A DNA stretch of 35,834 bases. Source: Parabacteroides sp. AM08-6. Lineage in GTDB: Bacteria > Bacteroidota > Bacteroidia > Bacteroidales > Tannerellaceae. Both the position numbers and the translations under genes were made by a program. The notes below the pieces were generated by a model. That model ran no database searches. It was given only the letters and a program-made list of their open reading frames with translations, and was not told the origin of the DNA. Location of the stretch: contig NZ_QRMP01000034.1 of NCBI RefSeq assembly GCF_003473295.1, positions 1 to 35,834 on the forward strand. The letters are read 5' to 3'. Shown here piece after piece: positions 35,101 through 35,834 of this stretch (positions are counted from its first letter, which is position 1; every line of letters starts with the position of its first letter).

Positions 35101-35709
35101 TTATTCACCTCCTGTCATTTCATCCTCTTTTCCTTTTGCCGGCAGATACATGGTCCTTTTGCGGTATCCTACTTTCATCAATATGCCTTCTTCCAGGAAA
35201 TGTTTGATATCGGCTTCCGCCCGATAGCGGGAACAACCGATATATTCGGCATAAAGACGCGGGCTGATATCTCCGTTTTGTTCTAAGAATTCAAGCATAC
35301 GCTCTTTACGCTCTTCCAGACTTTTCTGTTTTTTCTTTATTTTCACCTGTTTCAGTTCGATGCCTTTCAACTTCTTTAGCAAAGCTGCCGAACAGCGGAA
35401 ATTGACACCGTCCACTTCGACCGTGTTCTGAGTCTCATTTTTCGAATGTGTACGGAGAGACGGAGAAAAATAGCCCAAATCCGCCAGCTCCAGGTGATAC
35501 CCATACGTGAAAGCGACTTCCATAATCCAGGCAAAGGAATCGAGCACACTTTTCACCTCCGCAGACGATACGGCCGAACGTTCACTAATCAGATTGCAGA
35601 TATAATCCAGCTTGTAAGTTCCTTCACTCACCTGACGGGCATGTACTAACGGTTTCCCCTTACGTCCTTTCGGTCTTGGCGTTTCGTTGATTGTAAATTT
35701 GATTGACAT
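35101..35709 (-). CDS. HU-family DNA-binding protein with C-terminal winged helix
   Basis: About 202 residues from the preferred ATG at 35709, which gives the common Bacteroidetes start SIKFTINETPRPKGRKGKP. Residues 1-115 resemble the HU-like domain of this phylum (YICNLISERSAVSSAEVKSVLDSFAWIMEVAFTYGYHLELADLGYFSPSLR). A basic linker (KQVKIKKKQKSLEERKER) leads to a C-terminal winged-helix-like segment (MLEFLEQNGDISPRLYAEYIGCSRYRAEADIKHFLEEGILMKVG). The frame extends to 35766, but that start adds a non-conserved 19 residues. Bases 35710-35834 upstream show no gene. Target unknown. Confidence 0.87.
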   Translation of the reverse strand: MSIKFTINETPRPKGRKGKPLVHARQVSEGTYKLDYICNLISERSAVSSAEVKSVLDSFAWIMEVAFTYGYHLELADLGYFSPSLRTHSKNETQNTVEVDGVNFRCSAALLKKLKGIELKQVKIKKKQKSLEERKERMLEFLEQNGDISPRLYAEYIGCSRYRAEADIKHFLEEGILMKVGYRKRTMYLPAKGKEDEMTGGE

Positions 35710-35834
35710 GATATATTTTTTTAATATAGGTATCTTGAATTGCATGCCGTGCCTTTCAAAATACATACGGTTCTATTTCCAATTAATTGCCTTCAGGGCA
35801 AACGCATTAAAAAATATCAAGAGAAAGGAGTTGG

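Noticed and set aside
35710..35766. Longer start of the HU-type protein
   Set aside because: The added 19 residues are not like the family; the typical start SIKFTINETPRPKGRKGKP begins at 35709.

Overview
The window looks like a chromosomal segment of a member of the Bacteroidales, probably Bacteroides or Parabacteroides-like. The evidence is: many upstream regions carry the Bacteroidetes primary-sigma -7 element TAnnTTTG, several with a TTG or TTTG element about 19 bases upstream; Shine-Dalgarno sequences are weak; secreted proteins often have lipoprotein signals; and the families are typical of the phylum (TamL, DUF4296, DUF3810, NigD-like, GH92, GHL10, HU with a winged helix). No transposase, integrase or phage gene is visible, so most of the window reads as core genome.

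Layout. 1-425 is the end of a CRISPR array with 47-base repeats and 30-base spacers (type II-C style; no cas gene is in view). A Mef-like MFS exporter (minus) ends 46 bases from it. Next come tpx (minus) and a divergent rmuC-dinB pair (plus), then a GH92 mannosidase lipoprotein (minus) whose upstream region holds an unexplained set of repeats and a tRNA-Arg(TCT) gene. tamL (minus) and a SpoU rRNA/tRNA methyltransferase (plus) diverge from a perfect 15-bp inverted repeat. From 11.1 to 13.3 kb lies a minus operon: DksA-like regulator, lspA, a DUF4296 lipoprotein and a small unknown protein whose end overlaps the SpoU gene tail to tail. ileS (13.4-16.8 kb) encodes an unusual type 2 enzyme. Then follow a sugar O-acetyltransferase, a DUF3810 membrane zincin and a block running from a NigD-like lipoprotein through a Yip1-type protein and smpB to metH.

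At 24.4-27.1 kb an ECF sigma factor is followed by a protein predicted to span both membranes (cytoplasmic anti-sigma-like head, inner-membrane helix, periplasmic linker, outer-membrane barrel) and by a lipoprotein. This arrangement matches the Das/Dma dual-membrane anti-sigma systems described in Bacteroides. A second, paralogous lipoprotein lies just beyond a strong terminator. From 27.7 to 34.2 kb runs a minus-strand series ftsK-lolA-trxB-GDPD-GHL10. A SIMPL-domain protein and a HU-type DNA-binding protein close the window.

The observations most worth checking are: (1) every CRISPR repeat contains what looks like a complete Bacteroidetes promoter pointing into the next spacer, and the decayed end repeat keeps it; (2) the IleRS has the swapped GIHH signature in place of HIGH, a change linked to mupirocin hyper-resistance; (3) the sigma/dual-membrane anti-sigma/NigD-like lipoprotein locus; (4) unexplained repeat clusters upstream of the mannosidase and of the sigma factor.
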